From Pseudomonas sp. GD03944 (GTDB lineage Bacteria; Pseudomonadota; Gammaproteobacteria; Pseudomonadales; Pseudomonadaceae), in assembly GCF_029839275.1 (NCBI RefSeq), contig NZ_JAOCAH010000023.1, positions 1 to 42,660 on the forward strand: a stretch of 42,660 bases of DNA, in the 5' to 3' direction. Of this stretch, positions 11,469 to 19,128 are shown in pieces. Position numbers and translations under genes: made by a program. A model generated the notes under the pieces. It was not told where the DNA came from. It worked only from the letters and a program-made list of their open reading frames with translations, and searched no databases. Position 1 is the first letter of the stretch. Every line of letters begins with the position of its first letter.

Positions 11469-11503
11469 CCGGACCGGGTTGGGTAGTGTCCCACCCTGTC
11501 CGG
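11469..11503. terminator. Strong stem-loop after the synthetase gene (terminator-like, no U tract)
   Basis: CCGGACCGGGTTGGG (11469-11483) can pair with CCCACCCTGTCCGG (11490-11503) with one bulge and one mismatch around a six-base loop. No T run follows, so it may be a factor-dependent end or a transcript-stabilising hairpin. Confidence 0.4.
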
Positions 11504-11537
11504 GCCCATGCAGGGCCCCTCGTTCAAGGAAGAAACC

Positions 11538-12200
11538 ATGCGTAGCACGCCCCTGCTCATCGCGCCCCTGGCGCTGGCCGCCTTCACTCAGGCCCAGGCC
11601 GCCACCGTCGCCGACGTGTTCAACGGCGACATGCTCGGCACCAACCAGCGCTATTTCGAATCCATCGCCGGTATTCCCCGCGAGTCCGTCGGCGATGACC
11701 ACACCTTCCGCATCCAGGGCTGCACCCTGACCGCCACAATCAGCAACGGCAGCGTCACCGCCATGCGCCTGGAACTGGCGCCCAGCTGCCAGGCCGACCT
11801 AACCAGTTTCATTGGCGACTTCGCCCCGGCGCCCGGCCAGCCCCTGACCTTCGGCGCCTTCGAGCAGGCCGCCGGCAGTGCGCTCAGCTACTCGGCCGAC
11901 TGCCTGACGATGTGCGGCAACGCCTACGACCCGTCGGTCTACGCCGCCTGGGAAGGCCCGCGGGTGGTCGGCTTCATGGAGGTCCGGCTGGAAGCGCTGC
12001 AGGTCGGCGATGCGGCCATCGACGCCGCCTCCGCCTGGAGCGAGCAGATGACCAAGACCATGGGCGAAGACTGGGTGATCGACGGCCGTTTCAACTGCGA
12101 CACACGCTTCGACCAGACCGCCAGCCAGCTCTTCCAGAACGTCCCGGTCACCGCCGTCAGCATCGGCACCGGCCTGCCCGGCAACCACTGCGAAGGCTGA
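11538..12200 (+). CDS. Unrecognised secreted protein with six or more cysteines
   Basis: No family recognised. The 220-residue product starts with a signal peptide (MRSTPLLIAPLALAAFTQAQA, probable cleavage after AQA), so it is exported to the periplasm or beyond. The mature part has cysteines in QGCTL, PSCQA, DCLTMC, FNCDT and at the extreme C-terminus (NHCEG), suggesting disulfide bonds. The ATG at 11538 is chosen because AAGGAAGAA lies just upstream and it begins the signal peptide exactly; an in-frame ATG at 11508 would add an unlikely charged extension. It stands alone between two hairpins (11469-11503 and 12213-12242), so it looks monocistronic. Nothing in the sequence indicates its role. 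Confidence 0.75.
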   Translation: MRSTPLLIAPLALAAFTQAQAATVADVFNGDMLGTNQRYFESIAGIPRESVGDDHTFRIQGCTLTATISNGSVTAMRLELAPSCQADLTSFIGDFAPAPGQPLTFGAFEQAAGSALSYSADCLTMCGNAYDPSVYAAWEGPRVVGFMEVRLEALQVGDAAIDAASAWSEQMTKTMGEDWVIDGRFNCDTRFDQTASQLFQNVPVTAVSIGTGLPGNHCEG

Positions 12201-12212
12201 GCCCGCTACACC

Positions 12213-12242
12213 GGCTGCCAGGCGGCTCAGCCCCTGGCAGCC
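12213..12242 (+). terminator. Perfect 10-bp stem-loop after the secreted-protein gene
   Basis: GGCTGCCAGG (12213-12222) pairs perfectly with CCTGGCAGCC (12233-12242) across a ten-base loop, 13 bases after the stop codon. C residues rather than T follow, so intrinsic termination would be weak. Confidence 0.45.
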
Positions 12243-12320
12243 CCCCTGTCATGCAGGCTCCAATTGCCCTGCCGCTGGGTTTATGCTGGACTGCCCAGCC
12301 GTCTTGCATGAGAACCCAGC

Positions 12321-12836
12321 ATGGTCCCCTACCCGGCACTCTTCGCCATCGGTGAACACTTCGACGCCTTCATCATTCGTGGCCTGCCCGCCGAGGTCGC
12401 CACGGTGCAGGCTGCCCGTGACCGGCTGAATGCCACCCCACTCAGCGCTGCGATTCAGCAGCGGCTACAGGCCGTCGAGGGGCGTTATCACCTGCTGGCC
12501 GCCGCCGAAATGTGGTGCCCGGATTGCCAGCTCAACCTCGCGGCGATGGATCACCTGCAACGGCTGCAGCCGCGCATCGGACTGGCGATCGTCTCCAAGA
12601 GCCGCGCCGAGCACGCGCTGAAGGAGCGCCTGGGCCTGGAGCGCATCTCGATCCCGCTGGTGCTGGTTCTGGATGAGCAGTTCGAGCTGATCGACCGTTT
12701 CGTCGAACAGCCGCACGCGGTGACGGCCGGCGGCGACGCCGTGAAATCGGACTACCGCGCCGGCGGTTACCTGGAAAGCACGCTGGACGATGTGCTGGCG
12801 ATCATCGAGGCGCATGAAGGCCGCACGCACGCCTGA
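12321..12836 (+). CDS. Thioredoxin-family protein with WCPDC motif
   Basis: Cytosolic-looking protein of 171 residues without signal peptide or membrane segment. A WCPDCQ redox-type motif (residues 67-72) follows the beta-strand HLLAAAEM, as in thioredoxin-fold proteins. The cis-proline-like loop is probably in ERISIPLVLVLDEQF. The whole pattern fits the thioredoxin-like family found in many bacteria and not a canonical thioredoxin (WCGPC). It may act in thiol-disulfide exchange, but partner and substrate are unknown. It converges on the DJ-1/PfpI gene, whose end is only six bases away. The ATG at 12321 lacks a clear Shine-Dalgarno sequence, so the start is moderately certain. Confidence 0.72.
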   Translation: MVPYPALFAIGEHFDAFIIRGLPAEVATVQAARDRLNATPLSAAIQQRLQAVEGRYHLLAAAEMWCPDCQLNLAAMDHLQRLQPRIGLAIVSKSRAEHALKERLGLERISIPLVLVLDEQFELIDRFVEQPHAVTAGGDAVKSDYRAGGYLESTLDDVLAIIEAHEGRTHA

Positions 12837-12842
12837 GCCATC

Positions 12843-13454
12843 TCAGGCGGCCGAGGCCAGGAGATAGGGCCGGATAACCGCCAGGGCCCGCTCGACGAAA
12901 GCCTCTTTCTCGCCCACCGGCGCCACGTAGTGCAGCACCTCGGCGCAGGCCTGCTCCCCTGCCAGGCGGGCGATGGCCCAGGCAGCCAGGTACGGTGCAG
13001 ACAGGCAACCGCCCGCTGTCGCCAAATTGCCCCGGGCGAAGAACGGCTGGTTCAGCACCTCGACGCCAGCCTCGATCACCCAGGGTTTGCTGGTCAGGTC
13101 GGTACACGCCGGCATGCCCTGCAACAGCCCGAGCCGCGCCATGAGCAAGGCGCCGGAACACTGGGCACCGATCAGTTGCTTGCGCGGGTCGAGTTGCAGG
13201 CGTTCAAGAATGGCGCTGTCTTCGGCAATCTGGCGAGTCTTGATACCACTGCCGAACAGCACCACATCTGCTTCGCGGGCGAACTCCAGGGGTTGCTGAG
13301 CCAGGACCTGCACCCCGTTCATCGAGGTGACCCGCTCGCCCGGGCAGGTGATCTGCGCCTGCCAGCCACGGTCACGCAAGCGATTGAGCAGCGCGCTGGC
13401 GACGAAGGAGTCGAGTTCGTTGAAACCGTCGAAGGTCAGTATGGCGATGCGCAT
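12843..13454 (-). CDS. DJ-1/PfpI family protein
   Basis: Class I glutamine-amidotransferase-like fold of 203 residues. The N-terminus RIAILTFDGFNELDSF and the nucleophile elbow GAQCSGALLMARLGLL (Cys near residue 107) are typical of the DJ-1/PfpI superfamily, which includes chaperone/deglycase-like proteins, isonitrile hydratases and transcription-factor domains. No DNA-binding domain is attached. The start at 13454 is preferred over one ten codons upstream because CAGGAG lies eight bases before it and the family motif starts immediately. Its substrate cannot be told from sequence; the LNQPFFARGNLATAGGCLSAPYLA region resembles stand-alone bacterial PfpI proteins. Confidence 0.82.
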   Translation of the reverse strand: MRIAILTFDGFNELDSFVASALLNRLRDRGWQAQITCPGERVTSMNGVQVLAQQPLEFAREADVVLFGSGIKTRQIAEDSAILERLQLDPRKQLIGAQCSGALLMARLGLLQGMPACTDLTSKPWVIEAGVEVLNQPFFARGNLATAGGCLSAPYLAAWAIARLAGEQACAEVLHYVAPVGEKEAFVERALAVIRPYLLASAA

Positions 13455-13551
13455 GGCCGGTGCTCCTGGCAGGTGAGTACCCACCAGAATCTACGGGCAA
13501 TGCGCCCGCCGCGCTAAGCACAGACCGTGGCTATTTCTGCCATACAGGGCG

Positions 13552-14766
13552 TCAGATGCCCTGCCGCCCCGGGTCTTCCGGTGGCTGCTCCACTTCGATG
13601 TCTTCGAGCTTCAGCTCCAGGCCCCAGTCCCCGGACTCCGCCGCCTTCGGCTGGACGGCCGCCGCCACGGGCGCAGCAGGTGCCACCGGCGTCGGCGTGG
13701 ATGGGTTGTCGCGGTAGAGCTTGAGCTTGAGGCGCACGTTGTTCGCCGAGTCGGCGTTCTTCACCGCCTCTTCTTCGTCGATGGCGCCCTCGTTCACCAG
13801 GTCGATCAGCGCCTGGTCGAAGGTCTGCATGCCGAGGTTCTTCGACTTCTCCATGATCTCCTTGATCTCGGAAAACTCGTTGCGCTTGATCAGGTCGCGG
13901 ATGGTCGGCGTGCCCAGCAGCACCTCCACCGCCGCCCGGCGCTTGCCGTCGGTGGTTTTCACCAGGCGCTGGGAGACAAAGGCCTTGAGGTTGTTGCCCA
14001 GGTCGTTGAGCAGCTGCGGACGGCGGTCTTCCGGGAAGAAGTTGATGATGCGGTCCAGGGCCTGGTTGGCGTTGTTGGCGTGCAGCGTAGAGATCGCCAG
14101 GTGCCCGGTGTCGGCGAAGGCCAGGGCATGCTCCATGGTCTCGCGGTCGCGGATCTCGCCGATCAGGATCACATCCGGCGCCTGGCGCAGGGTGTTCTTC
14201 AGCGCCGCGTGGAAGCTGCGGGTGTCCACCCCGACCTCGCGCTGGTTGATGATCGACTTCTTGTGCCGGTGCACGTACTCCACCGGGTCTTCGATGGTGA
14301 TGATGTGGCCGCCGCTGTTGCGGTTGCGGTAATCGATCAGCGCCGCCAGGGAGGTGGATTTGCCGGAGCCGGTGCCGCCGACGAACAGCACCAGGCCGCG
14401 TTTTTCCATGACGGTCTTGAGCAGGACTTCCGGCAGTTTCAGGTCTTCGAACTTGGGGATGTCCAGCTTGATGTTACGGGCGACGATCGACACCTCGTTA
14501 CGCTGCTTGAAGATGTTGATCCGGAAGCGCCCGACGCCCGACACGGAAATCGCCAGGTTCATCTCCAGTTCGCGCTCGAATTCCTCGCGCTGCGCCGCAT
14601 CCATCACGCCATTGGCGATGGTGGCCACGTCGCCCGCCTTCATCGGCTCCTGGCTGAGGGCCTTGAGCACGCCATTGAACTTGGCGCAGGGTGGCGCGCC
14701 GGTCGACAGGTAGAGGTCGGAACCGTCCTGGCTGGAGAGGATTTTCAGCATTGCTTGAAGGTCCAT
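13552..14766 (-). CDS. PilT/PilU-family type IV pilus retraction-type ATPase, PilU-like
   Basis: Secretion-type hexameric ATPase of 404 residues. It has Walker A GGTGSGKS at 130-137, the Asp box IEDPVEY at 158-164, Walker B VILIGEIRDRETM at 199-211 and the His box TGHLAISTLHANNANQA at 220-236. Overall it is closer to PilU than PilT (an N-terminal SSQDGSDLYLSTGAPP stretch, FINFFPEDRR-like segment). In the cell it would dock at the pilus base and help retract type IV pili. The last 55 or so residues form a proline/alanine-rich tail ending in an acidic segment, longer than usual PilU. No other pilus gene is in the window, so this appears to be a stand-alone paralogue. MDLQ at 14766 is chosen because GGGA is nine bases upstream; ATG at 14775 is the alternative. 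Confidence 0.85.
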   Translation of the reverse strand: MDLQAMLKILSSQDGSDLYLSTGAPPCAKFNGVLKALSQEPMKAGDVATIANGVMDAAQREEFERELEMNLAISVSGVGRFRINIFKQRNEVSIVARNIKLDIPKFEDLKLPEVLLKTVMEKRGLVLFVGGTGSGKSTSLAALIDYRNRNSGGHIITIEDPVEYVHRHKKSIINQREVGVDTRSFHAALKNTLRQAPDVILIGEIRDRETMEHALAFADTGHLAISTLHANNANQALDRIINFFPEDRRPQLLNDLGNNLKAFVSQRLVKTTDGKRRAAVEVLLGTPTIRDLIKRNEFSEIKEIMEKSKNLGMQTFDQALIDLVNEGAIDEEEAVKNADSANNVRLKLKLYRDNPSTPTPVAPAAPVAAAVQPKAAESGDWGLELKLEDIEVEQPPEDPGRQGI

Positions 14767-14911
14767 GAGCAGCATTCCCGTCGACTGGATGTAATACGTT
14801 AGGTCAAGATTCGGTGGTCTACCGGCGCGAAAGAGCCGGAAAAGTGGCGCCATTCTGATGGCGCAGCAAATGCTGGCACAATACGCGCCCGGTAAAAATG
14901 AGGAACCCGTC

Positions 14912-15190
14912 ATGGCAAAGGCAATGGCCCGCCACATCCTGGTCAAGACCGAAGCGGAAGCCGCTGCCCTGAAGAAGCGCATCGCCGCCGGCGAAGCCTT
15001 CGACGTGCTGGCTCGCAAGCACTCCACCTGCCCGTCCGGCAAGAAGGGTGGCGACCTGGGCGAAGTGCGCCCGGGGCAGATGGTGCGGGTCATCGATCAG
15101 GTGATTTTCAAGAAGCCGCTGCGCGAGGTGCACGGCCCGATCAAGAGCCAGTTCGGCTATCACCTGGTGCAGGTGTTCTTCCGCGACTGA
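14912..15190 (+). CDS. ppiC: Small parvulin-type peptidyl-prolyl isomerase (PpiC)
   Basis: Single-domain parvulin of 92 residues, matching E. coli PpiC in length, and cytosolic (no signal peptide). Conserved features are ARHILVKTEAEA at the N-terminus, FDVLARKHSTCPSGKKGGDLGEV in the middle and the C-terminal GPIKSQFGYHLVQV histidine motif. It would speed cis-trans isomerisation of prolyl bonds. The ATG at 14912 follows GAGGAA; an in-frame ATG at 14858 is disfavoured because it adds a non-conserved extension. A perfect seven-base stem (14847-14864) lies in the intergenic region shared with the divergent PilU-like gene. Confidence 0.9.
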   Translation: MAKAMARHILVKTEAEAAALKKRIAAGEAFDVLARKHSTCPSGKKGGDLGEVRPGQMVRVIDQVIFKKPLREVHGPIKSQFGYHLVQVFFRD

Positions 15191-15221
15191 CCCGGCGGCA
15201 AGCTGTAAAGGCGATGTAAAT

Positions 15222-15240
15222 AGGATGGATTATCATTAAG
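15222..15240. promoter_or_regulatory. Candidate Fur box upstream of the iron-chelate ABC operon
   Basis: On the minus strand the 19 bases contain TAATGATAATC, matching positions 3-13 of the Fur consensus GATAATGATAATCATTATC, while the other half is degenerate (about 12 of 19 matches). It lies 72 bases before the binding-protein start, suggesting iron-dependent repression. Confidence 0.55.
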
Positions 15241-15311
15241 CAGTGACGTAAAAGGTGGCTCGCTTTCGATTTCGCACGTTGCTCGCGACGTGTTCTGTCT
15301 CAGGAGTTGCC

Positions 15312-16226
15312 ATGTCCCTGACCGCCTTCCTGCAGCGCGGCGCCACCCTGGTCGCCGCCTGCCTACTGCTCAGCGCCCCCCTCCACGCCGCCGAACGCAC
15401 CCTCGAGGGCGCCTACGGCCCGGTCACGTTCAAGGGATCGCCCCAGCGCGTGGTTGCCCTCGGCGACAGCGCCCTGGACGCAGCGCTGTCACTGGGCATT
15501 CAGCCCCTCGGCACCCTGGCCAGCCGTGGCGGCAACGACGTGCCGGACTACCTCAAGGAACGCGCCGGCACCCTCGCCCTGGTCGGCAGCGTGCGCGAGC
15601 CGAACCTGGAAGCCGTGCTGCGCCTGCAGCCGGACCTGATCCTCGCCTCCAGCGACCTGTCCCGCGACCTGTACGCCAAGCTCAGCCTGATGGCCCCCAC
15701 CGCCGTGCCCAAGGGCGGCAGCCTCGAAGACTGGCGCCAGGCCTATGCCTTCTACGCCCAGGCCCTGGACAAGGCCGAAGACGGCCAGCAGCGCATCGCC
15801 GAGATCGACGCCCGCGTCGCCGACCTGCGCCAGCGCCTGCCGCAGGGCCAGCACGCCAGCGTGGTGCGCTGGAACCCGCAAGGCCCCTTCATCATGTCCA
15901 GCCACCTGTTCGTCGGTCAGTTGCTCCAGGGCCTGGGCTTCACCGCCAACGAACTGGCCGCCGCCCAGACCAACAAGCCGCACAGCGACGTGCTGAGCCT
16001 GGAAAACCTGTCCCGTGTCGACGCCGACTGGATCTTCCTCGCCACCCTCAACCCGGACGGCCGCAAGGCCCTCGACGCCGCGCGCCAGCAGCCGGCATTC
16101 AAACGTCTGAAAGCCGTGGGCAACGACCGCGTGGTCAGCGTCGACGGGCAGATCTGGAGCAGCAGCTCCGGCTACCTCGCGGCCCAGCACATCCTCGATG
16201 ATGTGGAGAAGGCCCTGCTGCACTGA
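15312..16226 (+). CDS. Iron-siderophore/chelate ABC transporter substrate-binding protein
   Basis: Periplasmic binding protein of 304 residues with a signal peptide (hydrophobic run ending LHAAE near 25-28). It has the type III binding-protein layout (FecB/FhuD/BtuF): an N-lobe with QRVVALGDSALDAALSLGIQPLG, the PNLEAVLRLQPDLILAS linker and a C-lobe ending QIWSSSSGYLAAQHILDDV. It would deliver a ferric chelate to the two permeases and ATPase encoded next. CAGGAG is positioned correctly before the ATG at 15312. The stop overlaps the next start (TGATG). Ligand specificity cannot be read; iron citrate, a ferric siderophore or possibly haem are options, with iron favoured by the Fur-like site. Confidence 0.86.
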   Translation: MSLTAFLQRGATLVAACLLLSAPLHAAERTLEGAYGPVTFKGSPQRVVALGDSALDAALSLGIQPLGTLASRGGNDVPDYLKERAGTLALVGSVREPNLEAVLRLQPDLILASSDLSRDLYAKLSLMAPTAVPKGGSLEDWRQAYAFYAQALDKAEDGQQRIAEIDARVADLRQRLPQGQHASVVRWNPQGPFIMSSHLFVGQLLQGLGFTANELAAAQTNKPHSDVLSLENLSRVDADWIFLATLNPDGRKALDAARQQPAFKRLKAVGNDRVVSVDGQIWSSSSGYLAAQHILDDVEKALLH

Positions 16227-17227
16227 TGCCCGCCTCCCGCATGCCCCTCCCCCGGGCACTGGGTCTCGCGACCCTGTGCCTGTCGTCGTTATGCCTGCTC
16301 AGCCTGCTGCTGGGTGCCGGCGATGTCGGCATCTGGCCAAGCCTGCAGGCGCTGCTGGGCGGCGCGGACGACGACGCCCGTTTCGTGGTCCACGAACTGC
16401 GCTGGATGCGCACCGAACTGGCCCTGCTGGTCGGTCTGGCGCTGGGCTGCGCCGGCGTGCTGCTACAGGCGGTGACCCGCAACCCGCTGGCCGAACCGGG
16501 TCTGCTGGGGGTCAGTGCCGGCTCCTCGTTCGCCGTGGTACTGGCGATCAACCTGGGCGCCAGCGCCGCCACCCTGCACCTGGGCGTGGCCATGCTGGGT
16601 GCTCTGGTCGGCTGCGTGCTGGTCCTGGCGGTCACCCGCCTGCGCGGCGTCGGCGATGACCCGGTGCGCCTGGTGCTGGCCGGCGCGGCGTTCTCCGGCA
16701 TTCTTGGCGCCCTGAGCAGCATGCTGTTGCTGTGGGACCAGCGCACCGCCGACGAAATGCGTTTCTGGGTGATCGGCGCCCTCGCCGGCCGCCCGACCGA
16801 CACCCTGAGCTGGGCGTTGCCCGGGCTGCTGCTCGGCCTGCTGATCGCCCTGCCGCTGATTCGTCCGCTGTCAGCTCTGGCCCTCGGTGAACGCGTGGCC
16901 AGCGGCCTGGGCCATCACCCGCAATTGACCCGCCTCGGCACCCTGCTGGCGGTGTCCCTGCTGGTCGGTACGGCCACTGCCGCGGCGGGCCCAATCGGCT
17001 TCATCGGCCTGATCGTGCCCTACATCGCCCGGCGCCTGGTGGGCTCGGACATCCGCCGCACCCTGGTCCTGAGCATGCTACTCGGCCCCTGCGTGCTGCT
17101 GTTCGCCGACGTACTCTCGCGCCTGTTGGTGAGCCCCTATGAATTGCCGGTGGGGGTGGTGACCGCCTTCGTCGGCGCGCCCATCCTTATCGCCGTGGTG
17201 AGAAATCACCGCCTGCCGACGCTGTGA
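16226..17227 (+). CDS. FecCD-family ABC permease, subunit 1
   Basis: Polytopic inner-membrane permease of 333 residues, the usual length for FecC/BtuC/FhuB-half proteins. Conserved family stretches include LRWMRTELALLVGLALGCAGVLLQAVTRNPLAEPGLLGVSAG-type sequence near 52-95, the AAGPIGFIGLIVPYIARRLVG coupling-helix region near 253-273 and the terminal ELPVGVVTAFVGAPILIAVV. It forms a heterodimer with the next gene product. The start overlaps the previous stop by one base, pointing to coupled translation. Confidence 0.9.
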   Translation: MPASRMPLPRALGLATLCLSSLCLLSLLLGAGDVGIWPSLQALLGGADDDARFVVHELRWMRTELALLVGLALGCAGVLLQAVTRNPLAEPGLLGVSAGSSFAVVLAINLGASAATLHLGVAMLGALVGCVLVLAVTRLRGVGDDPVRLVLAGAAFSGILGALSSMLLLWDQRTADEMRFWVIGALAGRPTDTLSWALPGLLLGLLIALPLIRPLSALALGERVASGLGHHPQLTRLGTLLAVSLLVGTATAAAGPIGFIGLIVPYIARRLVGSDIRRTLVLSMLLGPCVLLFADVLSRLLVSPYELPVGVVTAFVGAPILIAVVRNHRLPTL

Positions 17228-17228
17228 C

Positions 17229-18287
17229 ATGAACGTTTCCCCCCTGCTCCACGCCCCCACCGGCTATCGCCTGCTGCGCCTGGGTGACTACAGCCTGTTG
17301 TTGCATGCACGCAGCAGCCTGATCGCGCTGCTGTTGAGCCTGATCCTGCTGCTCAGTGGCGCCTGGATACTCGCCGCCGGCGACGACACCCTGAATGCCT
17401 GGAGCGCCCTGGCCGCTGCCCTTGGCCACGGCGAACCAATGCAGGTGTTCCTGATCCAGGAATTGCGGCTGCCGCGGCTGATCGCCGGCCTGCTCAGCGG
17501 CGCTGCACTCGGTGCCGCCGGTTGCCTGCTGCAGACATTGGCGCGCAACCGCCTGGCCACACCGGGGGTGATTGGCATCGACGACGGTGCCACGGCCTTT
17601 GCCGTCGCCTCCATCGTGGCCGTGCCGACCAGCCTGGCGCCGTCGGTTCTGGCGCTGTCCGGCGCCGCCACCGCCGCCGTGCTGACCTTCGCCCTCGCCG
17701 CCGGCGGTGGTGCGCGGGGCTACCGCTTCATCGTGGTCGGCATCGCCATCGGTGCGCTGTTCGGCGCCCTGACCAACCTGATGCTGGCGCGCAGCGATAT
17801 CGACGCCGCCAACGCCGCCTATCCCTGGACCGTCGGCAGCCTCAACGCCCGCCCCGCCGATGCGGTGCTGCTGCTCGGCATCGGCCTGGCGCTGGGCCTG
17901 CCGCTGGCCAAGTTGCTGGTGCGGGCGCTGAGCCTGATGCGTTTCTCCGACAGCGTGGCCATCGGCCTTGGCGTGCGCCTGCAACTGATGCGCCTGCTGA
18001 CCCTGGGCCTGTGCGTGTGGCTCACCGCGCTGGCCGTGGCGGTGGTCGGCCCGGTGGGCCTGATCGCCCTCGCCGCCCCGGAAATGGCCCGCCACCTGTG
18101 CGCCCGCCACGGCGTGCCGGTGCTCAACGCCGCGCTGTCCGGGGCGCTGATGATGATCGTCGCCGACTGGCTGGGCCGCACCCTGCTGGCGCCCACGGAA
18201 ATTCCCGTGGGGATCATCGCCGCCATCGTCGGCGGCCCTTACCTGCTGTGGATCCTGCTGCGCCAGTCGCCCCGGAGTTCGACATGA
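17229..18287 (+). CDS. FecCD-family ABC permease, subunit 2
   Basis: Second permease of the importer, 352 residues. It shares the FecCD signatures ELRLPRLIAGLLSGAALGAAG, LLQTLARNRLATPGVIGIDDG-like and VAVVGPVGLIALAAPEMARHL, followed by the closing EIPVGIIAAIVGGPYLLWIL segment. Its N-terminus carries about 30 residues before the first membrane helix, more than subunit 1. It begins one base after the first permease's stop and its own stop overlaps the ATPase start (ATGA), so the four genes form one tightly coupled operon. Confidence 0.9.
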   Translation: MNVSPLLHAPTGYRLLRLGDYSLLLHARSSLIALLLSLILLLSGAWILAAGDDTLNAWSALAAALGHGEPMQVFLIQELRLPRLIAGLLSGAALGAAGCLLQTLARNRLATPGVIGIDDGATAFAVASIVAVPTSLAPSVLALSGAATAAVLTFALAAGGGARGYRFIVVGIAIGALFGALTNLMLARSDIDAANAAYPWTVGSLNARPADAVLLLGIGLALGLPLAKLLVRALSLMRFSDSVAIGLGVRLQLMRLLTLGLCVWLTALAVAVVGPVGLIALAAPEMARHLCARHGVPVLNAALSGALMMIVADWLGRTLLAPTEIPVGIIAAIVGGPYLLWILLRQSPRSST

Positions 18288-19105
18288 CCTCGCTACCCTC
18301 GCTGCTCACCGAAGGCGCCCGTGCCGATGTGCGCCTCGAAGCCCGCGCCCTGAGCATGGGCTACGGCCAGACCCGCATCATCGAGCACCTCGACCTGCTG
18401 ATCCCCAGCGGCCAGGTCACCGCCATCGTCGGCCCCAACGGCTGCGGCAAATCCACCCTGCTCGCCGGCCTCTCGCGCCTGCACAAACCCAGCGCCGGTG
18501 CGGTGCTGCTCGACGGCAAGGCAATCAGCAGCCTGCCGTCGCGCGACGTGGCGCGCCAACTGGCCCTGCTGCCGCAGGACGCCAGCGCCCCGGATGGCCT
18601 GACCGTGGCCGAACTGATCCGCTTCGGCCGCCAGCCGCACCAGAGCCTGCTGCGCCAGTGGAGCGAACAGGACCAGGCCATCGTCGATGCGGCCGTGGAA
18701 GCCGCCGACCTCAAGGCGCTGGTCGACCGCCCGCTGGATTCCATGTCCGGTGGCCAGCGCCAGCGCGCCTGGATCGCCATGGCCATCGCCCAGGCCACCC
18801 CGCTGCTGCTGCTCGACGAACCGACCTCGGCCCTGGACCTCGGCCACCAGATCGAAGTGTTCGAACTGATCCGCCAACTGGCCGCCGCCGGCAAGACCAT
18901 CGTCATGGTGGTGCACGACCTGTCCAGCGCCTGCCGCTACGCCGACCACCTGGTGGCCATGCACAACGGCCGCATCATCGCCGAAGGCGCCCCCGCCGAG
19001 ATCGTCACCCCCGAACTGGTCGAACAGCTCTACGGCGTGCGCTGCACCCTGCTGCGCGACCCCGAGAGCGGCACGCCGGTGATCGCCGGGGTGAAGAAGT
19101 TCTAG
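18284..19105 (+). CDS. Iron-chelate ABC transporter ATP-binding protein (FecE-like)
   Basis: ABC ATPase of 273 residues that powers the FecCD-type permease pair. Walker A GPNGCGKST is at 50-58, the signature SMSGGQRQRAWIAMA near 152-166 and Walker B LLLLDEPTSALDLGHQ near 171-186, with the switch histidine in MVVHDLSSACRYADH. It has about 15 more N-terminal residues than FepC/FecE. The ATG at 18284 overlaps the permease stop by four bases. No outer-membrane TonB-dependent receptor follows: the next gene, pdxY, is convergent 23 bases away. Confidence 0.92.
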   Translation: MTSLPSLLTEGARADVRLEARALSMGYGQTRIIEHLDLLIPSGQVTAIVGPNGCGKSTLLAGLSRLHKPSAGAVLLDGKAISSLPSRDVARQLALLPQDASAPDGLTVAELIRFGRQPHQSLLRQWSEQDQAIVDAAVEAADLKALVDRPLDSMSGGQRQRAWIAMAIAQATPLLLLDEPTSALDLGHQIEVFELIRQLAAAGKTIVMVVHDLSSACRYADHLVAMHNGRIIAEGAPAEIVTPELVEQLYGVRCTLLRDPESGTPVIAGVKKF

Positions 19106-19128
19106 GCGGTCAACGGCTGTGGCTTCAG

